DNA from: Azadirachta indica
Taxonomy: Eukaryota; Streptophyta; Magnoliopsida; Sapindales; Meliaceae
Reading direction: 5' to 3'
Length of the DNA: 64,000 nucleotides
Assembly (NCBI GenBank): GCA_022749755.1
Contig: CM040447.1
Span: forward strand, 8,421,587-8,485,586
The notes below the pieces were generated by a model that saw only the letters and a list, made by a program, of their open reading frames with translations, was not told the origin of the DNA and did not search any database. The translations under genes were made by a program, and so were the position numbers. Numbering within the stretch: the stretch's first letter is position 1; each line of letters begins with the position of its first letter. This document shows positions 36,945 to 48,599 of this stretch, piece after piece.

Positions 36945-38372
36945 TGATTAATGACCATTTTACTCACTTGTTATTTACTTTCAAACTTAGATATGTGTGC
37001 AAATCCTCAAGCTCTCATGTTGTTTTAATGAATTTTTTTTTTCATAGAAATATTGAAAATTAGAGCTCAAGGTAAAAAGAAGCACAAAAATAAGGACTAA
37101 AAATACGAATCACCAAATAAGGACTAAAGCACAAGGAAATCAGAGGCTAAAATTCAAAGAAAGCAAAGTTAGGGGCCAATGCATGGTACAACACGCCTTA
37201 TGCACTACCTCACTCACTCGAGTACGGCATTAATCATGGCACAGCCACGCCATGACTCTTTTTTGCTGTACACTTGTGCCCCATCTGATTTAGCTACGTC
37301 TGCAAAACCATTTTAGGCCCTTGGATCAACCTTAGATGACCAGATTTGGTCAAATTGAGGTTTTCCTATTTTTGGACATTAGCCACCATTTATCGTGGAA
37401 GAAAAAGGGGGAGCAAGATAGATAAAAAGAAAGAGTTTTAAAGAGAGAGAAAGGTAAAGAATCTTCAAGTTTCTTGGAGGCCATTGGGAAATCACTTGAA
37501 GAATTGGAGATTTGAAGCATCAATCATCCTTATTCTATTTTGTTGAATGATGAATTTCAAGATAATGTTGATGTTGGATATTGATATGTTAGGCTAATTT
37601 CTACATTCTAGGGTCTTGATGTAACTTAGTTGGATTATGTTTGATTGATTAGGAATTTGTTAATATGAGTATGTTTTATTCATTTATGTTTTCTTGGACT
37701 TAAAGCTTCTAATTTGTTGGAATATGAATTAGTTGAATTTTTTTTTAATGAATAAATGCTTGGGAGAGGCTAATTTGTTCATTCAGATAAAGAAAATATA
37801 GTTTACGAACATTGAGAGCTTGGGAAGATGTTGATGTCTAGACAATCAATTTAATGTTAGGGATGCCAAGAAATCGAGAGGGAATTGGATCATTAGATAT
37901 TAACAACTAGTTCAGCTGAAAAATTGCTTGATTAATCGAGTCAGATAAGGATATCGGCCAGGTTAGTTAGACATAAGACTTGGTTTGACACTTGGGAGAG
38001 ATAATCAAGTTAATTTATAACTAGTGATTAGTGAACTAAAAAAGAGATATATAGCAATTCCTAATTAGGATGAATATAGTAACAATTAGATGTAATTAAG
38101 GCCCTAAGACAATTTCTATATTAATTTCAATCACTTGGTCTATTACCTTTATTTCTTATTTACTATTCTTGTTTTTAAATTAGCAAATTTAGTTTATTAT
38201 TTTTTTTAATTTTATTTCTCGAGTTTAGATTGCTTAGATAAAGTTGAGTTGCCATAATTATAATAATTAGTTTAAAATATAAAAAACTCAATCCTAATGG
38301 ATACAACAACCCTATTTCTTAAACTTTACTACTTTTACGACCTCGTACACTTGTAGGTATCATGGCCACATA
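36945..38372 (+). repeat. LTR type A (Tat/Athila-like), copy A
   Basis: Starts TGATTAATGACC right after the polypurine region and ends near TACACTTGTAGGTATCATGG. Landmarks shared with copies at 41232-44735, 47248-48580 and 56549-57330 are ATGTTAGGCTAATTT...CTAGGG.CTTGATGTA, GATTAGTGAA, and TAATAATTAGTTTA followed by AAACTCAATCC. Confidence 0.6.
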
Positions 38373-38374
38373 AC

Positions 38375-38967
38375 AACAAATTTTCTTCAAAGTTGTAAAG
38401 GCATGAATTAGCTTTCCAGCAGTCCAAGATCCAACCTCATTGAGTTTGTAAAACGTGAGTTATATTGAAAATAGGCAAAGGTGTTTAGGTTGAGTTTCTT
38501 CACTGCCCTTCTAGAATATTAGCTATCTTTGATAGCCAAACATTTGGAATTGGAGAAAGTGTAAAAGAAAAGCATTTTAGAACTCTTTATAGGCCTTCTA
38601 GAACACTTAAGTTTATGATTTTTTTCGGTACCTATTTTGGGAGATACGGACCAAATATGGAAACATATAAGGCTTGTCCGAAGTTATACTCGAGTTCTGT
38701 TGAAGCCTGATTTTGTCCCACTAAGTGCACAAACGACTCTATCGTTCAGCTTAAAAAGTTGTAAGTGATGAGTTTGCACTTTCTTAGTCTAGAACCACAT
38801 TATGTGACATTTTGGATTGAGAGATATGCTAGTCTTATGAAACCTGTGCAAAAATAATTATTTTCTACAATTTAAACCTATTCTTATTTTAAAACTCAAT
38901 ATAAAGGAAAATGCTTATTTTTGAAAAATTAATAAATATACACTTTTAAGCATTTATCACACCTCCC
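38375..38967 (-). repeat. Inverted partial copy of LTR type 1
   Basis: On the minus strand it starts TGATAAATGCTTA at 38967 and follows 33245-33840 through AAGCATTTTCCTTTA(C/T)ATTGA, AACCTAAACACCTTTGCC and ACAACTTTGAAGAA, then stops where LTR copy A ends. Confidence 0.65.
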
Positions 38968-39055
38968 AACTACCTTATTATTAGTCCCAGGTAATCTAAG
39001 CGTTTATCACACCTCCCAACTACCTTATTATTAGTCCCAGGTAATCTAAGCGTTA
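38953..39055. repeat. Tandem duplication, 2 x ~50 bp
   Basis: The unit GC(A/G)TTTATCACACCTCCC ... CCCAGGTAATCTAA occurs twice in a row with one difference, and the first bases (GCGTTATCA) of a third follow. It sits exactly at the inverted LTR end. Confidence 0.9.
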
Positions 39056-39059
39056 TCAT

Positions 39060-41230
39060 TTAAAGTTGATTTATAGAATTTGCATCCAAAGAAAATATCA
39101 TTCTTCTTCTCTTGATCTTTTCAAAGTAAACTCTCACTTAAAGTTTCATTGTACATGTGTCAAATACTTACTAGTCAAGCTATTAATAAACCTTTTTATG
39201 CTTATTGTAACTGATGCATACTTATGGGACTTAATTGGAATCAAACAACATTTGTTCTAAATTTTTCAAAGTAAAATTTTTTGGGTGAAGATCATTTCCC
39301 TTCTTCTTCTTCTTCTTTTTATTTATTTATTTATTTATTATATCTTATCAATACATGTTTAATTAACCTATGTAACAAGCTTTAGGCCAATAACTTCTAG
39401 ACTAGTTGGCCTCAGGGTATTAGATGTTGAAACACTCTTTCGAGCTTAACTACTTGAGTTAAAGAGGCTATGAAGTTATTCATACCAAAGCTCTACCGTT
39501 TTACACGAACATTCAGTATTGACTAGGTAAAAAGCTCGGTTGCTAAGTAAAAGTTGTTGTGAGAAATTTATTTTATATTTTTATGTTTTTTCTTTTTTCT
39601 TAAAAAAAATTTCTGAAACCCTAAGTTGCCACCTTCAACAAAATAAAAGAGCTCAAATATTTCCAAGATTCTAATATGTCATTCACAATCATATGTTAAA
39701 GTGTGTATATGAAAGATAGTTTATGAATACTTGTTGAATAAGTATATGTGTAGAATAATTAGTTACGTGATAATGATGCAAGAATTTATGGATTTTATTA
39801 ATTGAAAGAGAAGTGAATGATAAAACCTTTGTTATGAAATTTAAAAATCAAAACAAAATGATAACTTACATTTCTATTAAGACGTGTCTTGGGAGTAAAA
39901 TTACTCTTCTATAATCCTTAATCTAAGTGTTATGAATCTTAAGGTTCAGCTTTTTTTTTTTTTTTTTTAAAGAAAGAAATAAAAAAAAACTGCTTATGTT
40001 AACTATACTTCCCCACCTAACCGAATTGTGACGTTGTCCTCAATGTTCAAATGCAAAAAAGTAAGGTATAGAGGACATCACTTGAGATGATAGTTATAGA
40101 AAAAAAAAAGAAAACCTAAAAGCAAATTAAAACAAAAATGACAAAATGTTGTGAGCAAAACCAAAAAACAAGAGAAGTTACAAATGGAGCAACAAATCTA
40201 ATTTTTGCTTTTACTGCTTTTTCTTTTCCAATTTAATCAAGCCATTGCTTGATTTGGTTCATGGACAAAGTTTTGTAGTTGATTGATCAACTCTCAATAG
40301 TTGGAGCAGAGGTAAAAAGCCAATAAATCATCTATGAAATGAAGTTTTATTTTATAGCATGATCAACAAAGGACAACAAATTGTTAACTAAACCATTAAC
40401 ATTTAACCACTAGTGGATGGTTGGTTATGCCTAGGATGCAACTTGAAAAATTTCCTCCAAGGTTGCAAAACTACCTTATAAGGCAATAAAAGCATCTACA
40501 ATATCAAGCATTTTATGATTCGTTCATGCATAGTTGAGACCTTTATCTCATCTCTAGCTGTTTTATTGGTGGTATTATCTTTAGATAAAGCCTCTGGTGT
40601 GGTACATAGAACCTAACTTGTTACTACATGTGCAGCAGTTGACATATGTCCAATTAACCCGAGGCTTCTTCCCCCATATATTAAATGAAATTTTCAATAA
40701 GTTAAAACTTGACCAAGATTTCTACTGCTTTTACAAACTTTTTACTTTTTTAGAGCTTGAACCATAAGAAACACAAATAGTTGTAATTTGACAAACAAAA
40801 GCTCCCTCTATTTTGTGCTTTCTTTTACCCTCATTAGTGATTAGTATTTGCATGAACATAGAGATGGCGAGGTGTTAAATTTAACAAATCTAAAAAGAAA
40901 ATGTTTTAATAATACCAATATGGGTAACAAAATAGATTACAAAATGGATCATAACTTCATCTACAATACTTGAAATTGCATTGGGTTTCTTGCATTGGAA
41001 ACTAGACATTCAGAGATTTCTAGCAATATATTATTTCTATATCATATTCAACCTATGGTGTGTGCAATGATCTAAACAACATTGGTTAAGAGTAGAAAAA
41101 AAAATCATAGGGCAACAAGGGTGCTTGACCACACCATTTATGGGCATGCTCGCGTCTCACAAACTAAATTTTGCACCACAAAAAAGTAAATAGGGCATGC
41201 CCACACTACTTCTTCTACCCCTACGCTCCT
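39060..41230 (-). mobile_element. Probable internal 3' sequence of a minus-strand Tat/Athila-like element
   Basis: On the minus strand 40060-40007 reads AACATTGAGGACAACGTCAC and then GGTTAGGTGGGGAAG, the hallmark pre-LTR motif of Tat/Athila elements (TTGAGGACAATG...GTTTGGGGG). 39395-39560 resembles, inverted, the repeat unit at 36209. No coding domain. ORFs here (such as 39066-39260) lack support. 39296-39340 holds (CTT)n and (TTTA)n runs. Confidence 0.45.
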
Positions 41231-41355
41231 CTACGTATTTTGGTGCTTCCAAAGGCTATTTTCAAGCCTTGGATGAGAATGGATGGCTAGATTTTGCCCA
41301 AATTAGAAGGTTTCGTCATATTTAAAAGAGAGTAACCATTTCGATAAAGGGGGAG

Positions 41356-42166
41356 TGATGCAAATGAAGTTGTGCAACCACATAAATAAGAGGAGAACTT
41401 AAGACATAAGGTTGGAGACACTCAATTACAGCATCTATATGATTCGCTAAGCGTGCCGAGTGGACCGATTACAAGAGTTAGAGCCAAAACATTGGAAAGT
41501 GCCTTAAATGGACTAATTAAAAAGATGTGTGATTCAAATACAATTCAAGATACACGTCTTGAAGAATTAGGCTCAATGAACATCATTTAAGTGATCGGAA
41601 TCTAAGAAGACTAATATGAAAATGTTCAAAAATTATAGTCCATTTATGTAATTTTAAGAATGTTAAAATGATGTAATCACTTACATCATACACATTTGGC
41701 GTCATTGCTTACGTCATATATATATGACGTCATTGCTTACGTTTTCATGTTTGAAATTTGTAGGTTTTAAAAGTCATAAAGTTTGAATTTATTTTGTCAA
41801 ATTGTTAGGTAGGATTGATAGCCTAACTTTTGACATTTTCCCTTTATATTTGCCTACAAAAAGGCTTTTATTTCTTGAAATGAAACAGGCAATTTGAATG
41901 TTAAGTTATTTCTTATAACTTCTTGTTCTTGAACTCTTCAAGTTTTTATTTTTCTTGTGGCGTTCAAAACGAGCAAACTTATTATCTAAATTTTTAAGTG
42001 TTTTTCTTAGGATTCTTGGTGTGGCGTTTGAGAAATCATAGTCTTGTTTCTTATCTAGATAGGTATCAGGTCAACACTGAATAAACTTGCGTCTTGGGAA
42101 AAATCTTGGGGTTCTTTACTACATTCGGTGTTGGGTTTCGTCACATTATTGGCGAGGTTCGTAACA
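41356..42166 (+). mobile_element. Solo LTR of the CRM-like chromovirus family
   Basis: 811 bp, from TGATGCAAATGAAG to TTCGTAACA, with perfect target duplication GGGAG (41351-41355 and 42167-42171). It aligns end to end with the 5' LTR at 55740-56548. It still carries the last part of pol: LQHLYDSLSVPSGPITRVRA up to SMNII, with one stop near the start. TATA-like GCCTACAAAAAGGC occurs at about 41860. Confidence 0.85.
41698..41755 (+). promoter_or_regulatory. Duplicated TGACGTCA-type (as-1/CRE-like) motifs in the solo LTR
   Basis: GGCGTCATTGCTTACGTCAT, then ATATAT, then TGACGTCATTGCTTACG. A ~26-bp unit is repeated and holds several TGACG cores. In plants TGACG is the core bound by TGA-class bZIP factors. 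In this LTR it lies about 110 bp before the TATA-like box. Confidence 0.5.
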
Positions 42167-42811
42167 GGGAGAAGAATTTTTAAAGTGAGAAAGAGAGAAA
42201 ATAGAGATAATTCTAGTGATAAAGAGTGGAAAATCATCAATCCTTGGAGGAAATCGGAATACTACTTGAAGAATTACGGATTTGAAGTGTTAATTACAAT
42301 AGTTTCATCTCTCTATATCTTCAATTTATCATGGATTTCACATTGTTACTATTGTTTTCCTTACTTTCAGATTATGAACTTCTTGATGAATTGTTTTATG
42401 GATAATGTTATGTTAGGCTAAATTTATTGTTCTAGGGACTTGATGTAGCTTTTATAAACTATGTTTTGATCAATTAGCATGTTATTAATGTTAGTATGAT
42501 TTGATTCACTTGAGTTTACCTATGCTTGATGCTTTTAATTTGTTGATTAATGATGAATAAATTGATGCTTAAGAGAAATTAATTTGTTTATCGGATTAAA
42601 GAAACATAATTTAGGTTATTGTGAGTGCGGGAGGATGTCAATACCTAGATAATCTAATTGACACTTAAGATATCAAGAGACAAGATGTAATTGAGTCCTA
42701 AATGCTTAATATGTAATAAGCGGATAGTCAATTGAGTCAAATAAGGATATCAACTTGGTTAGTTGTACATAGTACCTCGTTTAATGCTAGAGAGAGGTAA
42801 CGAGGTCATTC

Positions 42812-44421
42812 TATTAAAATAGTGCCTTGAGAATTGGATAAATTTATGTAATTTAGACATTAATAATAAATAAAGTTATTATTTATTCATACCCAAATAT
42901 GATTGTATCAATAACTAAAAGGCTCCAAACCTTATACTTTGATAAAGTTCGATATACATAAGATATATCTAAGGCATATAACTCAATCATAACTCAAAAC
43001 TGGTTCATAACCTATAAACAAAAGTTGGGCGCTTTGTTTAGACAAGGTTGTAGTTTTGCTTATCTTCAATGAAGAAACAATAAATCTCTAACTGTTTGAA
43101 GTAGTGACTTCAAGACAAAGGCTCTATTATATTATTAGAATACACTAAACATGACCACATAAAGGTGTAAATCATTGGGTGGAAATATGGTAATCGAATG
43201 TAAATCTATATACTTGAGCACTATGGCAACTCTACCTAAATCCTGATTGGGTAGTGTATCTCTAGTATGTAAAGCTATGGTCTTTGACTAGAATAAAATG
43301 TGAGACCATAAGATTAATGATCGATACCTTGACTAGTTGGGAATGTAAGATTTATATGCTAGTAGACATTATTTCATAGATATAGAATTCATGACTCCAA
43401 AAGGAATGCAAAATATCATCTTGATGGTTTTATAAGGTTTTAGTTAGGAAAATCTTCGCCGAGTGTTTAGCAAAGGAGTTCACTAAACTAAAATTTATTC
43501 TAATAAATCTTAATCTAATTAAATGGTGTAAAATTGGAACAAATGAATGAAGATGTACTTGGAAGGGTCAAATGGTAAATTATACTTGGTTCCAATTATT
43601 CGTATTCCATAAAGGGTAGTTATGGTAACCTATTGCTCAAGAGATAGAGTTTTAAGATATAATTTAATCAGATTAAATTATAAAGTTTTTTGTAAAGAAT
43701 ATTCACTTCAAAGTGCAACTTTGGGCCTTTAATGGAATGGTCCATAGTTAATAGACAAAGCTTGTTAGGGTATTAGAAAAGTCTATTGGATCTTGTTAAT
43801 TAAATATGTCCATCAAGGTTTCCTAGGTAGCTATAATTCTATAAGCTAGAATAAGTAGAATCAAAGAGAAAAGGAATATTTAATCTAATCGAGTTAATTA
43901 GAGAATTAATCCTAGAAATGAAATTAAATAGATTGGGCCAATTATTAAATTAATAAAGATTCATTTATAATTTGACATATTAAATTGGCCAACTATTTAA
44001 TAAATATGATTAATTAATGCGCTTATTATTTAATCAATGAAATTAATTAATTAAATAAATGAGCTTAAATTAAATTAGATTAAGCCAAGTCCAAAAGCCC
44101 AAGTCCAATTCATATTAGTGTTAACGTGGGATGGAAGATTATAAAAAGGAAGCTAAAGTGTGTACTAGAAAAAAGAAAAAAAAAAATACATTAGTTAGTT
44201 TTAGCTTCCTATGTTCTTCCTAACTGTTCTTTTCTTTAAGTCTAGTTTTGTAGTTGATGCCTACACATGAAGTTCTTGCACAAAGAAGTAGACATGGGAA
44301 TCTGAGTTGGTGAAGAGGCACAAAGATCCAACAATCTTTTGAAAACTATACCCACAAGATCCTAATCCCAAGGACACTTCTACTAGTGGATTTGATCCAA
44401 ATTTCTCTCCAGGTTCCAACA
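42812..44421 (+). mobile_element. Solo LTR, Ty1/copia-like, 1.61 kb
   Basis: Bracketed by perfect target duplication CATTC (42807-42811 and 44422-44426). It starts TATTAAAATAG (TGTT with one G to A change) and ends TTCCAACA, so the ends fit the copia pattern TGTT...AACA. A TATA box (ATTATAAAAAGG) sits at 44138-44149, followed by a CT-rich leader. No internal coding sequence, hence a solo LTR. The copia assignment rests on the ends only. Confidence 0.7.
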
Positions 44422-44739
44422 CATTCTTTATCCTGTGATTAGTGAATAGGATCGATAAGTGAATTTAAGGCCCTAGAACCTTTAATATGGCTTAGTTCCA
44501 CTTATTCCTAGATTCTCTCAAATTTTGAGTTAATATTATTTTTTATTAATTACTATTCAATTATTTATTTTAGTTTTGCTACTTTGACTTCTCAAAATTC
44601 TAAATTGCTTAGATAAAATCAATTTATTATAGTCATAATAATTAGTTTAGAATTTGAAAACTCAATCCATATGGGACAATACTTACTTATCACTTTATTA
44701 CTTTTGCGGTCAAATGCACACATGTTAGCGTTGTGGCAA

Positions 44740-45470
44740 ACACTTACTTATCACTTTATTACTTGTCATGACCTATGTACTTACGGTCACATTGAGTTAA
44801 TACTCAATATAGTTTATTGTGATTTCATATAAGTGAAGGCAAGCATGTAGCAGATTTGACAAAATTTCTACCATCCCTTGGTTCCCTAAGTTTAATTAGG
44901 ATGTAATATAATGCAAAATAAAATTTGATAAACACTTTTTTTGGAAAAGTGTTTGTATAAAAATTTGAGCTTATACAATTACTACAATAAGAAACACACA
45001 CAAGCATACAATAAGAAGTATACTAATGACATTCTAAAGCTTGTGACTTCATTCTTCAATTGATCGCTCTTCTGTTTGCATCGAAGGGTTCCATTTTGCT
45101 TTTCTTGAATGCCTTGATTTTGGATATTGCTTCAATCTTTGCAATTGCATTCCGATTCTTCATGCAAAAATATCACAACAAATGCTACAAGAAGAATTTA
45201 GTCAATAATGGATATTAATGTTTGTTATTATCAAAACAATGAGTTATGAACCTTACGGCTAATACACATTTTGGCATTCTAGTAGTGCTCCGAGCCAATA
45301 ACTTGAGAAATTACGTTAGAGTTTGGTGAGAGATTACATGCCGATTATCTATGATAATTGAGGGAAGGTTCCCATTACACTGACAAAAAATTTGTGAACT
45401 CACATTCAAGCATTATAATCAATATTTAGTTTTTTAGTGCCTCGTTTATAAGTGTTAAAACTATAATATT
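44740..45470. other. Spacer between LTR copy B and the transposon-gene relic
   Basis: 44738-44760 repeats ACTTACTTATCACTTTATTACTT from 44683-44706. The rest is AT-rich without a recognisable frame. It may contain unrecognised upstream exons of the relic at 45474. Confidence 0.35.
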
Positions 45471-45473
45471 TCA

Positions 45474-46210
45474 TTGACTATCTTGCAAAGAAATTTTGAA
45501 TTTGATGTGAAAAGTAAAGCACCTTTCATTCACTCTATCAAAGTTTTGTTAAGGAATTTTAGGTTGATGTTGATGCATGATTTAATCTTACCTTACAAGA
45601 ACAGTAAAAAACAGTTGAAACTGCCTTCTATTGATTGCCCAAACATCACAAAGGCACTTTGGCAAGCATGTGTGAAGAGAGTTCTTTCTGAAGAGTTTGA
45701 GGTGATGCAATTTATTTTCTGCCAGGTTCACATTTTGTTGTACATTATAATCGTTGACCGTTTACTTGATTTACTTATTTGTAGAACATAAGGGGAAAGG
45801 CAAAAGAGATGCACACAAAGCACAAGTCTAATCATCGTTTGGGAGGATCAAGATATAGTGGCATGATGGAAAAATTGGTAATCTAATAAAATGTTTGAAA
45901 TTGTGTTATTCACTTTAAACAATTTGTAATAGTATTGTCTCTAAATTTTTCAAAAGGAGGAATTATGAGTTCCTTCTGTCAATGAGATTACTTAAAATCA
46001 ACTTTGGATAAGAGCTTGGCAGAAGAAGAGTGCGGGATATAACCATGATGTCATGTCTATTATTGACAAAATTGTAAGTACATCAATAAGATAGCTACTC
46101 CCAACTTTATACTCTATTGTATTTGATTTACAAATAACAATATTTGTTATGTTTATTTCTAGGAAGAGATTAAAAGTCAATTGGACCATGGATCATTTCA
46201 ATCGACTAGA
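45474..46210 (+). pseudogene. Multi-exon relic of a plant Ptta/En/Spm-type transposon protein
   Basis: Four stretches join in phase 0 with GT-AG borders: 45474-45701, 45785-45877 (31 codons), 45957-46073 (39 codons) and 46163 onward. Joined, they read LPSIDCPNITKALWQACVKR..LSEEFE | KEMHTKHKSNHRLGGSRYSG | VPSVNEIT.NQLWIRAW..KSAGYNHDVMSIIDKI | EEIKSQLDHGSFQSTR. This is the pattern of the common plant 'transposase, Ptta/En/Spm' family (W..FV..RLSE.F; H..GS/RGGY; LW..AR..K.G......IA.KI; ELK.Q...G.). Two in-frame stops in the third exon make it dead. I see no CACTA terminal repeat nearby. Confidence 0.6.
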
Positions 46211-46214
46211 GTTA

Positions 46215-47245
46215 AGACATATTATCTATAACTCTAGACAAACCCCCCATTAGAAGTAGAGTATAGAGTACAAGAAGTTCGGCTGTATGTCGCAAACTAA
46301 TTTTGACATCAAAATGACATCATTTTTACATAAATTAATTTGTTTTAATTAAACAAAATATGAAACGATGTCATTTTTGGGTTTTTTTCCCCAAAAAAAA
46401 AATTCAAAATCATTTTCTCAACAAAATTTTCCCACACGTAGAGCCAATAGTTTCCCACCCAACTCTCCCCACGCTTAGCATTTTGAAATATTCAAAAAAC
46501 CTGAAATTGATAGAAATCAATCTATTCCTACCTTAAATCAACTGAAATCTACCCATATTAACTCTTTAAAAACATATCCAATTTCGAATCTAAATACAAG
46601 TGACTGAAATCATAACACCTGCCTAGGTGTCATTGAATGTTCAAATCCTTAAAATATATTTGTTATTTCGTTGTTTCTATTGCATGTACGTTGATTTTAT
46701 TAGTTTTATTTTATTTTTCAATTCTAGGGTTTAGGTTTCGCAATGTTAATTATGTTTTCGAAGTTTAATATTGACTCTATTCTCAATCTTTTGTATATTT
46801 TTATTCTTAAGACTGTTTTCGGAGCCAATTTGCACAATGCATTTTGTTTCACAAATGGATGTATGAAATCAGTGGATTATTGGAGTGCATGGGTTGGTTC
46901 TTTTTATACCTTTTGTTGCAATTTTTTATTGTTAGAGTGCATGTACTGAATTTAGGGCCTAAGTTCGACTTTGGTTCTGTCTTTATTAATTTTGTAATTT
47001 TTATTCGTAACTTTAAATATTTAATATTTTTGTTAACTATTTGGGGTTTGGATTGCACGATTATTTTAATATTTTTATGTAATTTTATGGAACTTTTTTT
47101 CTGTTCCATGTTCTTTTCTACATTCACATTTTTTTTGTACATATGAATATAGCCTAATTGTTGACAATCTTTTTATTTTTTTCAATTGTTTATTTGTTGA
47201 TTTGGAAGTTTTTTGGCTTTACTGTTGCTGTCAGGTGATCGCGAC
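46215..47245. other. Unassigned AT-rich stretch
   Basis: Contains CAATTCTAGGGTTTAGGTTT near 46720 and three overlapping ORFs (46743-47146) rich in F, I, L with no conserved motif. It could be the tail of the transposon relic or retroelement leader. I do not support a gene. Confidence 0.35.
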
Positions 47246-47247
47246 AA

Positions 47248-48580
47248 TGTTCACTGCAAGGCACAGGTTGTCTCAATTAGTAAAATGATAGGTATAAGTA
47301 TCAGCCCATGAGAATTGAAATTTAAATTAATTACTAAGTATTATAGCCTCGAAAGCTCAATTTTATCTAAGCAATTTGAATTAATTAATTGTAACGGCAA
47401 ATAAAACTAGAACTTGATGATTAACTAAAAGAGAAACAAAAATTGAGTTAAAAAGTCGATGAATGAGTGAAATATACAAGGATAAACTATCTAAATTTCA
47501 CTTATCTATCCTTTTGTTTCTCCTAATTGGCCGTTATTAATGTGTTTTAGTTTGATTCACTAATCATAAGATGAAGACCAACCTTAATACCTTTCCCAAG
47601 CGTTACTTAAGGTCTTATGTATAACTAAACAAGTCGATATCTCTATCTAACTCAATAAATTATACGATCATTAAGCATCACTTTTTACTCAACACTTAGA
47701 ACTTATTACCTCCCAGTCTCTTAAAATTCTAAATGTTGATTAGATTATTTAGGTGTTGATCACCTTTCGATCTCACAACTACCTAAATTGTATTTCCTGA
47801 ATTCAATAAACAAATCAATCTTTCCCAAGAGTTAATTTATCCATGTGCAATTAACTAATTCATTTAATAACAAATTAGAAACATTAAGCAAGGCAAACAT
47901 AAATGTTAAACCATGACAACATTAATAACATGCCAATTGATTAAAATATAATTTGAATAAGTTATATCATGATCCTTGATTAAGAAATCTAACCCAACAT
48001 ATCAAATATTAACATCAAAATCATCATGTATTCCATAATCTTCAAATTCAACAAATAAAGTTTAAATGAAATAAAAAATAAAAATAATAGAGTTTAGGAA
48101 AAATAGACTAAACGTGAAGGCTTCAAAATCTCCTTCAATTCTTCTTCCAAAGACTTCGATTAGCTTCAATACCGCTTCCTCTCTCTAGAATCCTCCTTTT
48201 GTTATTCTCTTTCTCTTACTTAAAACTCAACTTTCCCTTCTTGTTTACTTAGTTATGGTGGCTATCCATCCTAAAGCATAAAAACCTAAAAGATGCCAAA
48301 ATCAGGCCATTGATCAATGATCTAATGGCAAAAAATCGTTTAAGAACATCTAAGAGGTGCGGGGGCACTCAAAATGGTGAGGGGGCATAATGAAGCTCAA
48401 TAAGGGGCACAACCACGCGCCTTGGTAGCGAGGACGCGCCATACTCTTGGCCAATTTGGCCTTCTCATCCATGGGCATGGTGAGGCTGTGCCATACCATA
48501 GTTAGTCGATTAATTGCTTCACAATCATCCATATGCTACAAAGTGGTCATTGAGGATCTTAATTGAAGACCACTTTTTTT
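47248..48580 (-). repeat. LTR type A, copy C (minus strand)
   Basis: Reading leftward it shows the type A landmarks: U3 with CATGGGCATGG/GGCACAACCACGCG-type sequence, AGAGAAAGAGAATAAC, CTTATGATTAGTGAATC, and TAGATAAAATTGAGC before the end GCAGTGAACA at 47248. No clean primer site follows, so it may be a solo LTR. The outer boundary near 48580 is approximate. Confidence 0.5.
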
Positions 48581-48599
48581 TTTTTTTTAACTTCTACGT

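Larger units (their letters stand above)
41232..44735 (+). repeat. LTR type A, copy B, interrupted by two solo LTRs
   Basis: Homology to copy A begins near 41232 (AAGCCTTGGATGAGAATGG..) and ends near 44735. The insertions at 41356-42166 and 42812-44421 are cleanly bracketed. When removed, the flanks match copy A: CATTT...AAGGGGGAG joins AAGAATTTTTAAAG, and ATTCTATT-region sequence joins TGATTAGTGAA. The upstream U3 is too diverged to place the start. Confidence 0.6.

Noticed and set aside
38953..39055. CRISPR-like direct repeat
   Set aside because: Only two adjacent units without spacers, in a eukaryotic genome at an LTR border.
46743..47146. Overlapping ORFs of 68-100 codons on both strands
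   Set aside because: Hydrophobic AT-rich composition, no conserved motif, mutual overlap on opposite strands.
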